Shown here piece after piece: positions 5,121-5,898 of a stretch of DNA of 5,898 bases. Position numbers and translations under genes: made by a program. The notes below the pieces were generated by a model that made no database searches, was not told the DNA's origin, and saw only the letters and a program-made list of their open reading frames with translations. Origin of the DNA: JAFGBH01 sp964430915 (GTDB taxonomy: Bacteria > Desulfobacterota > Syntrophia > Syntrophales > UBA2210); assembly GCA_964430915.1 (NCBI GenBank), contig CAYSHT010000127.1:1-5898 (forward strand), given 5' to 3'. How positions within the stretch are numbered: the first letter of the stretch is position 1; each line of letters starts with the position of its first letter.

Positions 5121-5898
5121 ATGGATATTATCGAAACAAGGATAGCTACAAAAGCGAACGAATACAAGAAAAATTACGAATCCATGGAGATCCTGGTGAC
5201 GGAGCTGAAGGAAGAACTGCGAAAGGCCAGAGAAGACCGCTCCCAGAAATCGAAGGATCGCCTCGCCTCGCAAGGAAAACTGCCGGTTCGGAAAAAACTG
5301 GACCTCCTTCTGGACAGAAACACGCCCTTTCTGGAGATTGCCCCCCTGGCGGCCAGGGATATGTACGACGGAAAAATCCACGGCGCCGGCCTCGTTTCGG
5401 GAATCGGCATCGTGGCTGGAAAGGAAGTGTTGATCAGCAGCAACGACGCCACCATCAAAGGGGGGGCAACCTACCCAATGACGGTCAAAAAATCGCTCCG
5501 CTGCCAGACAATCGTCATGGAAAACCATCTGCCCGCCATAACGCTCGTCGACTCGGCAGGAGGCTATCTGCCGCTTCAGTCCGAGGTTTTTCCCGATATC
5601 GACGACGGGGGAAGGATTTTTTACAACCAGGCAATCACATCAAAGATGGGAATTCCCATGATAACGGCCGTCATGGGACTCTGTACCGCAGGCGGTGCCT
5701 ACGTCCCCGCCATGTCCGACGAAACAGTCCATGTGAAGGGTACGGGTGCGATATTTCTGGGCGGCCCGCCCCTCGTTAAGGCAGCAACCGGCGAAGTGGT
5801 CACCGCCGACGAGCTTGGGGGCGCTGATCTGCACTGCCGGGACTCGGGAGTATCCGATTATTATGCCGAGGATGATGCCCACGCCATCGCGATTGTGC
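5121..5898 (+). CDS. Acyl-CoA carboxylase carboxyltransferase (beta) subunit, methylcrotonyl-CoA type, 3' end missing
   Basis: Transfers carboxyl from carboxybiotin to an acyl-CoA; it works with a biotin carboxylase/biotin carrier alpha subunit that must lie outside the window. The visible 259 residues are about half the usual 530-560 and are open to the edge. A charged helical N-terminus (to about 50) leads into the carboxyltransferase fold: GAGLVSGIGIVAGKE (88-102), NDATIKGGATYP (108-119), VDSAGGYLPLQSEVFPD (143-159), GRIFYNQA (164-171), CTAGGAYVPAMSDE (188-201) and LGGPPLVKAATGE (213-225). The AGG/TAGG glycine turns are the CoA-carbonyl and biotin oxyanion sites in this family. The order and wording match methylcrotonyl-CoA carboxylase beta best. 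Propionyl-, geranyl- or another acyl-CoA cannot be excluded. GGACGG just before the ATG is a weak ribosome binding site. It has its own promoter region behind a terminator. Confidence 0.9.
   Translation, partial: MDIIETRIATKANEYKKNYESMEILVTELKEELRKAREDRSQKSKDRLASQGKLPVRKKLDLLLDRNTPFLEIAPLAARDMYDGKIHGAGLVSGIGIVAGKEVLISSNDATIKGGATYPMTVKKSLRCQTIVMENHLPAITLVDSAGGYLPLQSEVFPDIDDGGRIFYNQAITSKMGIPMITAVMGLCTAGGAYVPAMSDETVHVKGTGAIFLGGPPLVKAATGEVVTADELGGADLHCRDSGVSDYYAEDDAHAIAIV

Noticed and set aside
5103..5528. Minus-strand frames over the carboxylase gene
   Set aside because: They overlap the plus-strand carboxyltransferase frame, which matches its family throughout.

Overview
The window reads as part of the chromosome of a Gram-negative bacterium, most likely a deltaproteobacterium (Desulfobacterota, perhaps of the anaerobic/syntrophic kind). 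This placement is an inference from protein style: an exported nickel superoxide dismutase, a LysM protein with tandem repeats, class I fructose bisphosphatase beside a long-form class II aldolase, and a methylcrotonyl-type acyl-CoA carboxylase. No rRNA, tRNA, CRISPR array, transposase or phage gene is visible.

The left half (about 1-2530) is AT-rich and sparsely coding. It holds two minus-strand genes: a small exported nickel superoxide dismutase (118-558) and a membrane-associated or periplasmic LysM protein (1047-2000). The two long intergenic stretches around the LysM gene (559-1046 and 2001-2531) share diverged sequence. One shared block is a short hairpin whose two arms are conserved while its loop has changed (754-778 and 2083-2107). 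The other is an 82-nt block that aligns without gaps (889-970 and 2329-2410). I see no convincing gene in either stretch.

The right half (about 2530-5898) is clearly GC-richer and plus-strand. fbp (2532-3467) and a 464-residue class II aldolase (3495-4889) are 27 nt apart and form a gluconeogenic pair: aldolase condenses triose phosphates to fructose 1,6-bisphosphate and FBPase removes the 1-phosphate irreversibly. A strong intrinsic terminator (4913-4932) closes the unit. An AT-rich spacer follows, with a sigma-70-type promoter and an inverted repeat at the likely transcription start. It leads into the first half of a biotin-dependent acyl-CoA carboxylase carboxyltransferase (5121 to the edge). 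A carboxylase of branched-chain acyl-CoA breakdown next to gluconeogenic genes fits an organism that builds sugars from acyl-CoA or amino-acid carbon.

The points most worth a second look are the nickel SOD, whose catalytic N-terminus appears to be exposed directly by signal-peptide cleavage; the paired hairpin/repeat blocks flanking the LysM gene; the exact 45-residue repeats in the LysM protein; and the operator-like palindrome ahead of the carboxylase. I did not find a clear new multi-gene system.
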